A DNA stretch of 39,568 nucleotides from Streptomyces regalis. Its GTDB lineage: Bacteria; Actinomycetota; Actinomycetes; Streptomycetales; Streptomycetaceae. The position numbers and the translations under genes were made by a program. The stretch covers positions 1-39,568 of the forward strand of contig NZ_LLZG01000409.1 of the NCBI RefSeq assembly GCF_001509475.1. The letters run 5' to 3'. The notes under the pieces were generated by a model, which was not told the origin of the DNA, made no database searches, and saw nothing but the letters and a program-made list of their open reading frames with translations. The stretch's first letter is position 1, and each line of letters opens with the position of its first letter. Below are positions 16,826 through 25,412 of this stretch, piece by piece.

Positions 16826-17677
16826 ATGAACGACATGGATGAACACAGAGCGGAACCCAGGGAGTTAGGGGATTTCCTGCGCTCACGACGGGCCAGGATC
16901 CGGCCGGAGGACGCCGGGTACGCCTCCGGATCCGGCCTGCGGCGGGTGCCCGGGCTGCGCCGGGAGGAACTCGCGCATCTCGCCGGAGTGAGCGTCGACT
17001 ACTACGTGCGCCTGGAACAGGGCCGCAACCGCGGTGTCTCGGACACCGTTCTCGACGCGGTGGCCGACGCCCTGCGCCTGGACCAGGACGAGCGGGCACA
17101 CCTGTTCCGGCTGGCCCGGCCCCGGAAGACGCCCCCTGAGCCACGACAAGCCGTCGACGACGCAGCACCACGCACCGGAGTACAGCAACTGCTGGACTGG
17201 ATCACAGCACCCGCGCTCATCATGGGACACCGCATGGACGTCGTGGCCTGGAACCACTCCGTATGCACGCTCATCACCGACTTCGCGGCGCTGCCCGTGG
17301 CCGAGCGCAACCTGTGCCGGCTCCACCTCCTCAACGACGAGATCGGCCCCCGCTACCCGGACCGCGAGATGATCGCCCGCGAGGCGGTGGGCCATCTACG
17401 CATCGCGGCAGGGCGCTTCCCCCAGGACCCGAAGCTGTGGCAGTTGATCGGCGAACTCACCACACACAGTGAGGAGTTCCGGCGGCACTGGGAACGGCAC
17501 ACGGTGCGGACGAAATCGTACGGGCTCAAACGCATCAATCACCCCGAAGCCGGACCACTCACACTCTCGTACGAGATCACTCACTTCCCCCAAGACCCGG
17601 AACTGAGCCTCCTCGTCTACACCGCCGCCCCAGGCTCCCCTGAAGAGGAGGCCCTGCGCGTGATGGCCAAGGAGTGA
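16826..17677 (+). CDS. XRE-family regulator with MmyB-like ligand-binding domain
   Basis: A 283-residue transcription factor. The N-terminal helix-turn-helix begins LGDFLRSRRARIRPEDAG and includes VPGLRREELAHLAGVSVDYY followed by VRLEQGR, the hallmark of the MmyB-type XRE regulators of actinomycetes. The C-terminal PAS-like MmyB domain is seen in LLDWITAPALIMGHRMDVVA (then WN) and the closing segment HPEAGPLTLSYEITHFP. Members bind small hydrophobic ligands and often control a divergent gene; here that is the secreted protein at 15881-16687. ATG 16826 has only a weak GGGGACGG site; ATG 16835 is an alternative start three codons later. Confidence 0.88.
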   Translation: MNDMDEHRAEPRELGDFLRSRRARIRPEDAGYASGSGLRRVPGLRREELAHLAGVSVDYYVRLEQGRNRGVSDTVLDAVADALRLDQDERAHLFRLARPRKTPPEPRQAVDDAAPRTGVQQLLDWITAPALIMGHRMDVVAWNHSVCTLITDFAALPVAERNLCRLHLLNDEIGPRYPDREMIAREAVGHLRIAAGRFPQDPKLWQLIGELTTHSEEFRRHWERHTVRTKSYGLKRINHPEAGPLTLSYEITHFPQDPELSLLVYTAAPGSPEEEALRVMAKE

Positions 17678-17980
17678 ACCACAGGTCCCTCCAAGGGAGG
17701 CACCGGCGATACCCGGCCCGGCACCCCGGCTCTCCTGCCCCCCGGGCGCAACGCTCCGATGGCGGAGGCGAGCAGGCATAGCACGGGTATCGCGGGCCGA
17801 CGATGAACAGGACAGTCCGACCGACCGACTTCGTCAAGAGGTTCTCCCATACGTCTGCTCGTCGGCGGTGAGCAGCGCCTCCTCCGCGCTGCCCCTCACC
17901 TCCACCACCGCTGCCACCGCGCCGCTGCCCGACCACCACGTGATGCGGGGAATTGCATGACCGTCGACAGTGCCAGACGC

Positions 17981-18103
17981 CCAGACCCCGGAGTCGGCGT
18001 GCCGTTGCGCGCAGGTGTGCCGGTAGGCGTGGGGGAAGATCTTGGTCTTGTCGAACGAGGGCATCCGTGTGACCGGCGCCAGCGAGCCGCCGGCCGGTGC
18101 TCA
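17981..18103 (-). pseudogene. tyrosine recombinase (integrase) C-terminal remnant
   Basis: The minus strand reads FDKTKIFPHAYRHTCAQRHA followed by DSGV, the conserved box II (R-H-T, with the second part of the active site) of phage-type integrases. Neither the box I Arg region nor the nucleophilic Tyr region is present; the sequence then becomes unrelated. It marks a lost integrative element. The rest of 17678-18445 shows no gene. Confidence 0.55.
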
Positions 18104-18445
18104 CTCCTCAGCCAGTACGCAACAGCGACCGCAACCGCCAAGCTCAGGGATGACCCGACCCGGCGATCTAGGGACATGACGTACACAGCGGCATCGGGCC
18201 TCAAGGGACAAGATCGTGAGACAGAAGTGCCGTGTCCTCCAAATGAGACAGTCGGGAAAGGCCAGGCCGCCCTGACGGAACGGGACATTCCGAATGCGGG
18301 CCTACAGCCGCTGTAGGTTCCGCGCTTCAGCTTCCAATTCCGGGCCGTCATGTCCAGCCGATGCCCAATTGGACACGTCGCATGGAAGCGCTGGCCAGCG
18401 CGTTCACTCTTTCGGGCTACCTCGTAGTCGTCGCGGAGACAGCGG

Positions 18446-19195
18446 TCACGTTGAACCGTCCCGGCGGTACCGGGCCAGCCATTCCAAGCTCACGTCGTTT
18501 CCCTGCCGGCGCGTGAGCGGCTGCACCGGCCGGTCGCCTCGCGCGACCCCCACGCTGTCCAGGAGCCGGTCCACCACACCTTCCGGGTCTGCCAGCGCGT
18601 CCTCGTACGTCACCGTGATCGGCGTGATCCCGCTGTCGGAGAACCGGCGCGCCCACTCCTCGTTCTGCTCCCGGATCATGTGCTCCCAGTGCGCGATCCG
18701 GTCGCGACGATAGGGAACGTCAGCGCCCACGCCACGAACGTCGTCGGCATACCAGACGTCGGTCTCCAGCGCCCGGTACAGAGACACCGCTTGTGCCGCC
18801 GTGTCCAGCCGCCGGTTCCACACATATACCGGGCGGTCGAAGGCGCGCTCGATCACCTCGCGCCAGCTCGCTCCACTCGCGGACTGGTATCGCCGCAGCC
18901 CGGCGACGACCTCGTCCAGGTACGACCCCATGACGATCAGGCCCCACACGCCGTTGGCCGAAGTCCCGATCCGCATCAGCTTTCGTAGCTGGTCCGGCTG
19001 CGTCCGGTGCGCCGGACCGATCGGGATGTCCTCACCGTCCAGTTCAATAACGTGGTTGTACAGATACTCCCGCGGTTTCCCCGACAAACCCGTGCTCTCC
19101 AGCAGACCAGCCAGCAGGTGAGTCCCTGCCCTCGGTGTGCTGCAAATGAGCAGGCCTCTGCCCGCCGCCGGCGCCATGTCGCTCGCTCGCGCCAC
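18446..19195 (-). CDS. Stf0-type PAPS-dependent sulfotransferase
   Basis: A 249-residue cytosolic sulfotransferase of the Stf0 (trehalose 2-sulfotransferase) family. The 5'-phosphosulfate loop is LLICSTPRAGTHLLAGLLES, the 3'-phosphate site corresponds to RRLDTAAQAVSLYRA, and the C-terminal region HWEHMIREQNEEWARRFSDS, then ITVTYEDALADPEGVVDRLL, is typical. It would transfer sulfate from PAPS to a sugar hydroxyl. The substrate is unknown; the divergent glycosyltransferase 96 bases away suggests that both work on one glycan or glycolipid. GTG 19195 has GGGG eight bases before it; ATG 19177 is an alternative. The family usually starts a few residues before the phosphate loop, so either start is compatible. 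Confidence 0.82.
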   Translation of the reverse strand: MARASDMAPAAGRGLLICSTPRAGTHLLAGLLESTGLSGKPREYLYNHVIELDGEDIPIGPAHRTQPDQLRKLMRIGTSANGVWGLIVMGSYLDEVVAGLRRYQSASGASWREVIERAFDRPVYVWNRRLDTAAQAVSLYRALETDVWYADDVRGVGADVPYRRDRIAHWEHMIREQNEEWARRFSDSGITPITVTYEDALADPEGVVDRLLDSVGVARGDRPVQPLTRRQGNDVSLEWLARYRRDGST

Positions 19196-19219
19196 AGGTC
19201 GCACCCCCTTTTGACCGCC

Positions 19220-19248
19220 TTGACCGTCGCTCGACCGCCCCTTAGCGT
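19220..19248 (+). promoter_or_regulatory. sigma-70-like promoter for the glycosyltransferase gene
   Basis: TTGACC (19220-19225), a 17-base spacer and TAGCGT (19243-19248) fit a vegetative promoter. A second TTGACC copy lies at 19211. The predicted transcript would begin about 37 bases before ATG 19292. Confidence 0.5.
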
Positions 19249-19291
19249 ATTGGTTCCTAGGTCGCACACGTGGGGCATGGGGGGTCGGGGG

Positions 19292-20299
19292 ATGCGCATA
19301 GCGATCGCGTTCGATGGTCAGTACGCATCGGCGGCACGCAACATGCTGTCGTCGCTGGCCCGCTGCCTGCCGCCGAAGAGCGGTGTGCGCATCTCGGCAC
19401 TGATGACGGACGATTCGCCGAGCGCCGACGTCGTCGAGCACGCGAGGTCCCGCGGGCTCGATCTGGAGGTCGTCCGTCTGCGCCGCGACCTGTCCGACCT
19501 GCCACTGCTGCGCTACCTGACCGGCGCGACGTACGCGCGCCTGTTCCTGCCAGAGCTGGTGCCGGACGACGTGGCGCTGTACATGGACGTGGACGTCGTG
19601 CTGATGCGAGACGTGACAGAGCTATTCGCGACGGACCTCGGTGACAGACCCCTCGCGGCCGTGCGGGACATGTGGCGTCCCAACCTCCACGAGGCGCTGG
19701 CAGGCGGAGGCAGCGGACGATTCGCGCCCGACGCGCCCTACTTCAATGCCGGGGTGATGCTGTGCAACCTCCGCCAGTGGCGTCGGGAGAGCTTGACCGA
19801 GCGGGTCCTCCACTGGCTTGCGAGCCAGGATCAGGTCCCGGTCTGTCTGGAGCAAGATGCGCTCAACGCGCTCACGCACGGTCGATGGATCGAGCTGGAT
19901 CCGCGCTGGAACGTGTTCCCGATGACTGACTTCCGCGACATACCGCCCGAGGCTTGGCCGCCGCGACTGGGTACGGAGTACCACGCGTACCGAGATCAGG
20001 AGCGACGTGCCTTCGTGCTCCACTTCATCGGCTCCCGCAAGCCATGGCGTCACCCGTACCCGGACACCGAGAACCTCAGGCGATATCGTCACTTCACCAC
20101 GCCGACCGTCGAGGACGTGACGCCGAACCCCGTCACCTCGCCATCTCGGCCGACCTCCCCGCCCGTCCCAGAGACGCCGTCCCTGGCACTTACCGGGAGA
20201 AGGGGGTCGGCGACATTGCCGACGGCGGTGTTCGGCTACCCAGTCGAGTATGATCAGGATCAACGGTCCCGGCGTCGCAAGAGGACTCGCTTCGTCTGA
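19292..20299 (+). CDS. GT8-family glycosyltransferase
   Basis: A 335-residue retaining glycosyltransferase of family GT8. MRIAIAFDGQYASAARNMLS is the nucleotide-sugar binding N-terminus, YLTGATYARLFLPELVPDDV precedes the metal-binding D-x-D in LYMDVDVVLM, and PYFNAGVMLCNLRQWR, CLEQDALN and HFIGSRKPWR are the conserved acceptor and metal-site blocks. It likely transfers a hexose from a UDP-sugar to a lipid or saccharide at the inner membrane face. ATG 19292 is favoured by GGGGGG at seven bases; ATG 19277 is an alternative. The last 60 residues are Pro/Thr/Arg rich and probably disordered. It is divergent from the Stf0-type sulfotransferase. Confidence 0.88.
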   Translation: MRIAIAFDGQYASAARNMLSSLARCLPPKSGVRISALMTDDSPSADVVEHARSRGLDLEVVRLRRDLSDLPLLRYLTGATYARLFLPELVPDDVALYMDVDVVLMRDVTELFATDLGDRPLAAVRDMWRPNLHEALAGGGSGRFAPDAPYFNAGVMLCNLRQWRRESLTERVLHWLASQDQVPVCLEQDALNALTHGRWIELDPRWNVFPMTDFRDIPPEAWPPRLGTEYHAYRDQERRAFVLHFIGSRKPWRHPYPDTENLRRYRHFTTPTVEDVTPNPVTSPSRPTSPPVPETPSLALTGRRGSATLPTAVFGYPVEYDQDQRSRRRKRTRFV

Positions 20300-20524
20300 C
20301 CAAGAAGTACGCCTACGGCGAGGTCCTCCACGTCGTTTTGGTCGGGCGCTTAGTGGCGGAGCCGGAGGCGTTCCAGGCGGCTCCGGGTTCCAGTCATCGC
20401 CATCGTCTTCACCTTCGTCAGGGTTGTCGTTGGGTGGATCGGAGTGGTCGGCGTACGGCAGCGGCACACGGTCACGGAGCTGATCGATTGTCCTGGCTGC
20501 TGGAGCGGTTACGCCAATGGCGGC

Positions 20525-20690
20525 CAGTTGTGCTTCCAGTTCGCGGTCCGTCAATTCCAGCGCCTCGAACACGACATCGGCACCCGCCTGTTCGAACGGC
20601 CCACTCCACCAAACCCATGCGACCCACCCGCTGCGGCACAGCGCTCCTTGAAGCCCTCAACAACCCTCAGCAAGCCGGCCAGCCTGCCAC
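20525..20690 (+). pseudogene. LysR-like helix-turn-helix remnant
   Basis: The plus strand reads FAVRQFQRLEHDIGTRLFER and, after a frameshift near 20610, PMRPTRCGTALLEALNNP. The spacing fits the recognition helix and wing of LysR-type DNA-binding domains (Q-x-x-RLE-x-x-x-G-x-x-LF-x-R ... PT-x-x-G-x-x-LL). No start or effector domain is present. An opposite-strand acidic reading of the same bases (from 20572) is possible but has no ribosome binding site. The neighbouring stretches 20300-20524 and 20691-20821 hold nothing else I can support. Confidence 0.35.
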
Positions 20691-20821
20691 CGTCCGCCGC
20701 CGCCAGCGCGCTCGGCACCAGCCTTGAGCACCTCAGGATCGCCTTCGAACCCCGGAACCCGACGCCGGGGCCCTGGTGGCCGCGGCGGCGACCAGACCGC
20801 TACGAAGGAGTTGAGGAACCC

Positions 20822-21352
20822 GTGCCCGAGGACACCCGTGCCACCTCTTCGGACGAGGTCCGTGCCAGGCCGTCGGACGGGGCCACGGCCAAACGGACCC
20901 CGGCCCAGGTGCTGCGCGAGACCAGAAAGCGCGACAGCGAAATCAAACGAGGCCGCGTACTCAAGACCCTCGACGAGATGGCCGCGGCCGGAGAGAAGAT
21001 CACCTTCCTCGGACTCGCTCGAACTGCGCGGGTCTCGAACTGGCTGGTATACGCCGATGGACTGCGCGAGCGCATCGAGGAAGCGATCGAGAAACAAGGC
21101 AGGGCCGTTCGCGAAGTGGAGGTGGGCTCAGGCACTTCGGCCGAATCGCTGAGGGCCGACCTGGAACTGGCCACAGCCGAGCTCAGAACCTTGCGCGCGG
21201 AGCGCGACCGACTCAAGGCGGGCATGACCCGGCTGCGGGAGACCGAGGCCGAGCGTGATCGGCTGCGAGAGGCGTTGGAGGAGACCAAAGAGGAACTGGA
21301 GGCCGCGCTGAAGGAGAACCGCTCGCTTTCAAGACACCGTCCGGAGAAGTGA
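20822..21352 (+). CDS. DUF6262 (TnpC-like) protein of a Tn554-type element
   Basis: A 176-residue protein. RTPAQVLRETRKRDSEIKRG and a following ITFLGLARTARVSNWLVYAD form a small helix-turn-helix-like domain, and the C-terminal half is a long coiled coil (ELRTLRAERDRLKAGMTRLR and repeats of ETEAERDRLREAL). This is the DUF6262 type, the third gene of Tn554-like transposons after two tyrosine recombinases. Those recombinase genes are not present upstream, so this is an orphan piece. GTG 20822 has AAGGAG and GAGG upstream at usable distance; longer reading frames to the left cover only decayed sequence. The gene may still be expressed but should have no partner here. Confidence 0.72.
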   Translation: MPEDTRATSSDEVRARPSDGATAKRTPAQVLRETRKRDSEIKRGRVLKTLDEMAAAGEKITFLGLARTARVSNWLVYADGLRERIEEAIEKQGRAVREVEVGSGTSAESLRADLELATAELRTLRAERDRLKAGMTRLRETEAERDRLREALEETKEELEAALKENRSLSRHRPEK

Positions 21353-21655
21353 CACGAAACCCGGAACGATCAAGGTGACACAGAGCGCGGATTCAGCGGA
21401 ACGCACAGCTCACGGACTCGCCATATGACATCGGAACGCGAAACCTACACGGTGATCCACTGCCGGCGCGTCTGACACGACTGCGGATTCCAGCGCAGGG
21501 ACGCGGCTGCCCACACATACTTCTGCCGACCCGTTGTATGCATCGTCTTGCCGGTCGAACAACAGTCCATATGTCGTAAGTGTTTACGTGGACAGACGGT
21601 AAATCGCCTGTTCGGAACGGGGTTTTGCGCCCCCTCATCATGGCAGCGTCCACCG
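21353..21655. other. intergenic, nothing recognised
   Basis: Lower-GC, non-coding sequence between the DUF6262 gene and repeat copy A. It contains two GTGACAC-like words (near 21350 and 21374) but no gene. Confidence 0.4.
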
Positions 21656-22048
21656 ACCACCGGGTCCATGTCCTTAAGCGTTCGCGTGATGTGTTCCCTG
21701 CATGGGCGGGCGTTTGCCGCCGTGCGCACGATGTTCATTGTGTGGATGCGGCGCCTGGACGGGGCCGTTTGCGGGCAGCTGCCTGAGCTCGCGCTGGGAT
21801 ACGTGCGAGCGTTGAGCGGCGACCTTGACGCTGCACGTGTTCATGGATGACGGGGCCCTCGCGCCGCCGACGCCTTCAGTGATCTCCTCGCCAAGGCGTA
21901 CATCCTCGACGACGACGGCCATGATGCTGGACCGCGGCGTCACCGGGCCGGGCAGTTCGCGGCAGACATTCCGACGGGATCGGCCGGCAGGGGAGTGAGG
22001 CAGCTGCGAGGGCTCCGGCAGCGCTGGCCCGTCGTTCGACTCCCCGAT
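21656..22048. repeat. dispersed decayed repeat, copy A
   Basis: This is the longest version at its centre of a sequence also found at 31779-32093 (B) and 37088-37599 (C). A and C share a block from ACCGGGTCC through TCCTTAAGCGTTCGCGTGAT, and again from GATGACGGGGCCCTCGCGCC through the GGATCGGCCGGCAGGGGAGT region. A retains 68 bases between two GCGGCG words that C lacks. Plus-strand text such as AYILDDDGHDAG-RRH-AGQF is similar in A and C but broken by frameshifts, so an old gene is likely. An ISL3 element is inserted just to the right at 22088. Confidence 0.7.
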
Positions 22049-22079
22049 GGCTCTGTCGGCGGTCACCGACATCTGCTGT

Positions 22080-22087
22080 CGCTTCTC
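22080..22087. repeat. 8-bp target site duplication, left
   Basis: CGCTTCTC directly precedes the left end of the ISL3 element and is repeated exactly at 26302-26309 after its right end. Eight bases is the usual ISL3 duplication length. Confidence 0.9.
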
Positions 22088-22122
22088 GGCTCTGGCACAG
22101 ATCTTGGGGAGCGGTCGCAGAG
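22088..22122 (+). repeat. ISL3 terminal inverted repeat, left
   Basis: 35 bases starting GGCTCTGG; identical to the reverse complement of 26267-26301. GGC- ends are typical of ISL3 elements. Confidence 0.92.
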
Positions 22123-22124
22123 CG

Positions 22125-22986
22125 TCACTGCAGCAGGATCATTTTGCGGAGTAGTTCGAATCCGGCCCGGCCGTATAGCTGCCTCTTGATCTTTTTGATG
22201 CGGTTGACGGCGCCCTCGGTGCCTCCGGAACTCCATTCCAGGGTGAGTCCGGCGGTCACTGCGTCGAGGTCCCGAAGCAGGTGGAGTGCGAAGCCAGTGA
22301 GGCCGGGTAGTTGGCTGGCGTCGACAGCGTCGATCCAGGTGGGGAGCGTGGTGCCGCGGCGGTCGGCGAGTATCTCACCGAACTGGCGGATATGTCCGGC
22401 AGCGGTGTCCAGTTCGGAGCAGCGGGCCAGGACGTCCTTCAAGACGGCGCGGTCCTCCTCGCTCAAGGCTGTGGGGTGGCGGGTGAGCCAGCCGGTCACT
22501 TGCCGCACCGTCGGTGGCGGTGGCGGTGCTTGGGACGGAGAGGCGCGCAGGGAGGCGATGTGGGCGCGGACCATCTGATAAGTGACGGGGGCGTCCTCGG
22601 CGAGCAGTTCGCGGTGCAGCCGAGTGACGCTGGTGCAGCCTTCGGTGAACCGTCGTTCCAGGTAGGGCTTATAGGGATCCAACCGGCTGGGCCTGGGGCG
22701 GTTCTCGCGGAGGGTGTTCTGCCAGTGCGGGGCATTCGCGTAGCGCAGCACGGTGTTGAGGCCCCAGCCCAGGTGCCTGGCAATTGCCCGGCGGGAGTGG
22801 CCCTGCTGGAGCAGTTCATGGACCAGGGCATGCGCGGCCTTCTTGCGCTGGGCCCGACGGCCGGCAGGCCCCGGATCTCCTTGCGGCATGTCCGTGTTCG
22901 GCGGCGTGGGCGGCGTCGGGACGCGGAGGCACTCGCGGTGGGAGGCGACGCAGGTTTCAACGGCCCGGCCAAGGCCCTGCCACAGG
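22125..22986 (-). CDS. ISL3 transposase, 3' exon
   Basis: C-terminal part of the transposase. Joined to the 5' exon (25413-26125) it continues the reading as VADRF-H-LWQGLGRAVETC, with the codon for His made from CA of the first exon and C of the second. It contains a helix-turn-helix insert (HSRRAIARHLGWGLNTVLRY) and ends with the conserved GGTEGAVNRIKKIKRQLYGR followed by AGFELL, which carries the catalytic Glu of the ISL3 DDE triad. Spliced length is 524 residues counting from ATG 26125, normal for the family. On its own this segment has no proper start; expression needs removal of the intron from the RNA. Confidence 0.88.
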
Positions 22987-23048
22987 GTACTGGTGGGCCG
23001 TCGGCGAGGTGCCTGCTGAGCAGGTCCTTTTCCCACGGCCCCCGGCCC

Positions 23049-23083
23049 GAACGACGCATGCGACTTATCGCCGCACGTCGCTC
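23049..23083 (-). ncRNA. group II intron domain V
   Basis: A 35-base hairpin starting GAGCGACGTGCGGCGATAAG and ending CGTCGTTC. It has the catalytic AGC triad, the fully paired stem, the two-base bulge area and the GNRA-like loop of domain V. It lies about 60 bases before the 3' splice site, followed by domain VI whose arms GGGCCGT and ACGGCCC pair. Confidence 0.85.
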
Positions 23084-23091
23084 TCCAGTGA

Positions 23092-24876
23092 CTACTCCGT
23101 GAGTGCTGCGACAGGCTTCTTGCCGTGGATGTCCGCGTCGCAACTCCCGCAGACCACCAGAGTCTTGCGTTTCCGCGCGGCCATGAGATCTGCCCACGGC
23201 GGCCGGGCTCCCACTCGTCCGAGGTCGGCGAGCTTGGCGACGTGGTGGACTTCCACCGCGTCGATGCGTCCGCATGCCTCGCACCGTCCAGCGAGGAGCC
23301 GGGTGACCAGCTCCTTGCGTTTGGTGTTGACCGGAGCCAGCCGACGGTCGGTAAGGACCGTCTTCTTGTTCTGTCGCAGCGGGATCCCGCCGAACCGTCC
23401 GACCAGTGACTTCCTACCGGTGCGTTCGACGCGGGCCTCGAAGCACTTGCGCAGCCCGTGCGGTGTCTCGATGGTGGCCGCGTACTTGCGGGCCATCTTC
23501 GACACCGACGAGCGGTGCTTGTTGGCGAGCGTCATCAGCATCGAGGTCTCCATGACCCATTGAAGCCGGGCGAGTCGAAAGACGTCGCCGGCCATCAGGT
23601 AGTACTGGACGATGCCGCGGTACTCCGACCCGTAGGTGCTGATGATGACGTGGTCGTCCTGGTTCAGCAGTTCGGGCCGACGCGCGGGTTTGCCGCGCTC
23701 CATGTACTGGGCCTGCTTGGCAACTACCACCGAACGAGGGACACGCAGACGGATAGTCCCATTGACAGAGCGGCGTCTGCCGGAGACCTTCCGGTCGTTG
23801 TGGAGCACGGTGATGTCGTAGCCGAGGAACCGCGCCGCCCGGGTGCGGGCGTGCGTGATCAGAGTCTTCTCTGGCGACATGTCCAACTTGAGTTCCTCAT
23901 GCAGGAATTGCGCCAGCCGCTGTTTGATGTCCTCGGCCTCTGCCTTCGGTCCGGCAAACCCGAGCAGGGTGTCGTCTGCGTAGCGCACATACCTCAACCG
24001 CCGATATCCAGGATCCTCGGGATCCCCGCTCGGCATGCTGTGGAGTTGCTTGCGGAGTCTCCGCACCGTGGTGCGGTCATCTCGCTTGCGGGCGCATTGA
24101 ATCGCGTACCAGACCTTATGGAACTCGCGACTCTGCTTTCTGACTCTTCCTCGGGTGTACTCGGGGATCAGAACCTTCTCGATGAACTCGTCTATCTTGT
24201 GCAGGTAGATGTTAGACAAGATCGGAGAAACAACCCCGCCTTGCGGGCTTCCGCTGTGCGTGGCATTCCAGATCCAGTCCTCCATGTATCCGGCCTTGAG
24301 CATGTTCCGCATAAGCCGCAGGAACCGATTATCGCGGATCTTCTCGCCCAGGATCCGCAGCATGACCTCGTGATCGATGCGGTCGAAGCACTGGGAGATA
24401 TCACCCTCGATAAACCAGACCGTCCCCGTCCAGGTATTGACCACATCACGCAGCGCGGTGTGGCAGCCCCGGCGGGGGCGGAAACCGTGAGAGAACTCCG
24501 AGAGCGTTGGCTCGTAGTACGCCTCAAGCAGCAGGCGGATCACTTCGCCGACGAGTTTGTCACTCCACGGAGGCAGGCCGAGCGGCCGCAGCTTGGTGCT
24601 GTCCCGCCCCTTCGGGATGTAGACCCTGCGAGCTGGGCTCCACCGGTAGCGTTCGTGACGCAGCGCGTCAATGACGTGCCCGATCTTGCCCAGTGACATG
24701 CCGTCCACGGTCTCCCCAGTGACCCCGGGCGTCATCGCTCCCTTGTTGGAGTACAGACGCCCGTAGGCCAGCAGATACAACTGCGGATTGAAGAGCTGTC
24801 GATACAGTTCATTGCACGGCAGGCCACGCCTGCCGCGTTCACGGAGGACACCCAGCACCGTTTCGGCGCTCTGCAT
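23092..24876 (-). CDS. ltrA: group II intron reverse transcriptase/maturase/endonuclease
   Basis: A complete 594-residue intron-encoded protein. Reverse transcriptase blocks include RRVYIPKGRDSTKLRPLGLP, FSHGFRPRRGCHTAL, GDISQCFDRIDH, SGSPQGGVVSPILSNIYLH and the active-site RYADDTLLGF near residue 300. A maturase (domain X) region follows with YRGIVQYYLMAGDVFRLARL. The C-terminus is an HNH nuclease: CEACGRIDAVEVHHVAKL and VVCGSCDADIHG. The protein would help the intron RNA fold and splice and perform target-primed reverse transcription during retrohoming. Domain order and sequence fit the ML class. ATG 24876 is supported by GGGAGG eight bases upstream. No frameshift or lost key residue is visible, so the intron may be active. 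Confidence 0.95.
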   Translation of the reverse strand: MQSAETVLGVLRERGRRGLPCNELYRQLFNPQLYLLAYGRLYSNKGAMTPGVTGETVDGMSLGKIGHVIDALRHERYRWSPARRVYIPKGRDSTKLRPLGLPPWSDKLVGEVIRLLLEAYYEPTLSEFSHGFRPRRGCHTALRDVVNTWTGTVWFIEGDISQCFDRIDHEVMLRILGEKIRDNRFLRLMRNMLKAGYMEDWIWNATHSGSPQGGVVSPILSNIYLHKIDEFIEKVLIPEYTRGRVRKQSREFHKVWYAIQCARKRDDRTTVRRLRKQLHSMPSGDPEDPGYRRLRYVRYADDTLLGFAGPKAEAEDIKQRLAQFLHEELKLDMSPEKTLITHARTRAARFLGYDITVLHNDRKVSGRRRSVNGTIRLRVPRSVVVAKQAQYMERGKPARRPELLNQDDHVIISTYGSEYRGIVQYYLMAGDVFRLARLQWVMETSMLMTLANKHRSSVSKMARKYAATIETPHGLRKCFEARVERTGRKSLVGRFGGIPLRQNKKTVLTDRRLAPVNTKRKELVTRLLAGRCEACGRIDAVEVHHVAKLADLGRVGARPPWADLMAARKRKTLVVCGSCDADIHGKKPVAALTE

Positions 24877-25130
24877 TACGCATACCTCCCGACTCTGTGG
24901 TGCCCGATCACCTGGCCCCCTTCGCCCGATGCGGACGGGTCTCCCGTCCTCCTTGGCCGGTCGTGACTCCGGCGACTACTACGGGGCCTCCGTCGCCATA
25001 GGAAGATCTCTTCCCGTAGGCGATCCCATGTTCGTCCTCGTTGTACGTCCTAGCGTGATGTAGGTGCCCCACTCATCTCCTTGAATGCCCTCACTGGGCA
25101 TCGCTCCGCACTCTGGAGGTTGCGTCGGCC

Positions 25131-25136
25131 ATTCCA
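25131..25136 (-). promoter_or_regulatory. candidate EBS1 of the group II intron
   Basis: Minus-strand TGGAAT can pair with the last six bases of the 5' exon, GTTCCA (one G-T pair). It lies about 277 bases into the intron, where the EBS1 loop of domain I is expected. This is a base-pairing inference; EBS2 was not located. Confidence 0.4.
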
Positions 25137-25412
25137 CTAAGCCGTCGCAGGGTGCGGCGCCGGCGGCAGGTAGCTTTCCGGCGGATCTGACCTTCGATCT
25201 TCTGGAGATTGGGGTTCAGGCAATCCAGCTTTCACCATGTCACGCGAGCCCCTCGACACCCCGTCTCTACTACCTGAGCCCGGCCGTCGATTTCCTGGCA
25301 TGCTCTTTTCCCCATCACCGTTTCCGGATTGGGTTAGCCATCAGGCCCAAGAATCTCCCTCCAAATTCCCCCCGACTGGGTCGGGGATACAACAAGGCGC
25401 CTCATGGCGCAC

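Larger units (their letters stand above)
22987..25412 (-). mobile_element. group II intron with intron-encoded protein
   Basis: On the minus strand the intron begins GTGCG at 25412 (5' consensus GUGYG) and ends AC at 22987 (3' consensus AY), 2426 bases. Removing exactly these bases joins TTC-CA to C-CTG-TGG and restores the ISL3 transposase frame. It contains a ~535-base 5' ribozyme part (domains I-III), an intact reverse transcriptase/maturase gene in domain IV, and near the 3' end a domain V hairpin and a domain VI stem with a candidate bulged A eight bases from the end. The encoded protein type suggests the mitochondrial-like (ML) lineage. All parts look complete. Confidence 0.93.

Noticed and set aside
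19622..20572. Minus-strand 316-codon frame with an acidic N-terminus
   Set aside because: It runs through the conserved GT8 gene on the other strand and has no ribosome binding site; only its first 70 codons look protein-like, and the plus strand there resembles a LysR domain.
21345..21385. GTGACAC words after the DUF6262 gene as sigma-factor promoters
   Set aside because: They read TGTCACT and TGTCACC, not TGTCACA, and no gene starts downstream on that strand.
22125..23036. Treating the ISL3 3' exon as an independent 303-residue gene
   Set aside because: Its first 17 residues are translated intron; there is no start signal, and splicing joins it exactly to the 5' exon.
23458..24696. 412-codon plus-strand open frame
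   Set aside because: Antisense to the intact group II intron reverse transcriptase; no domain recognisable.
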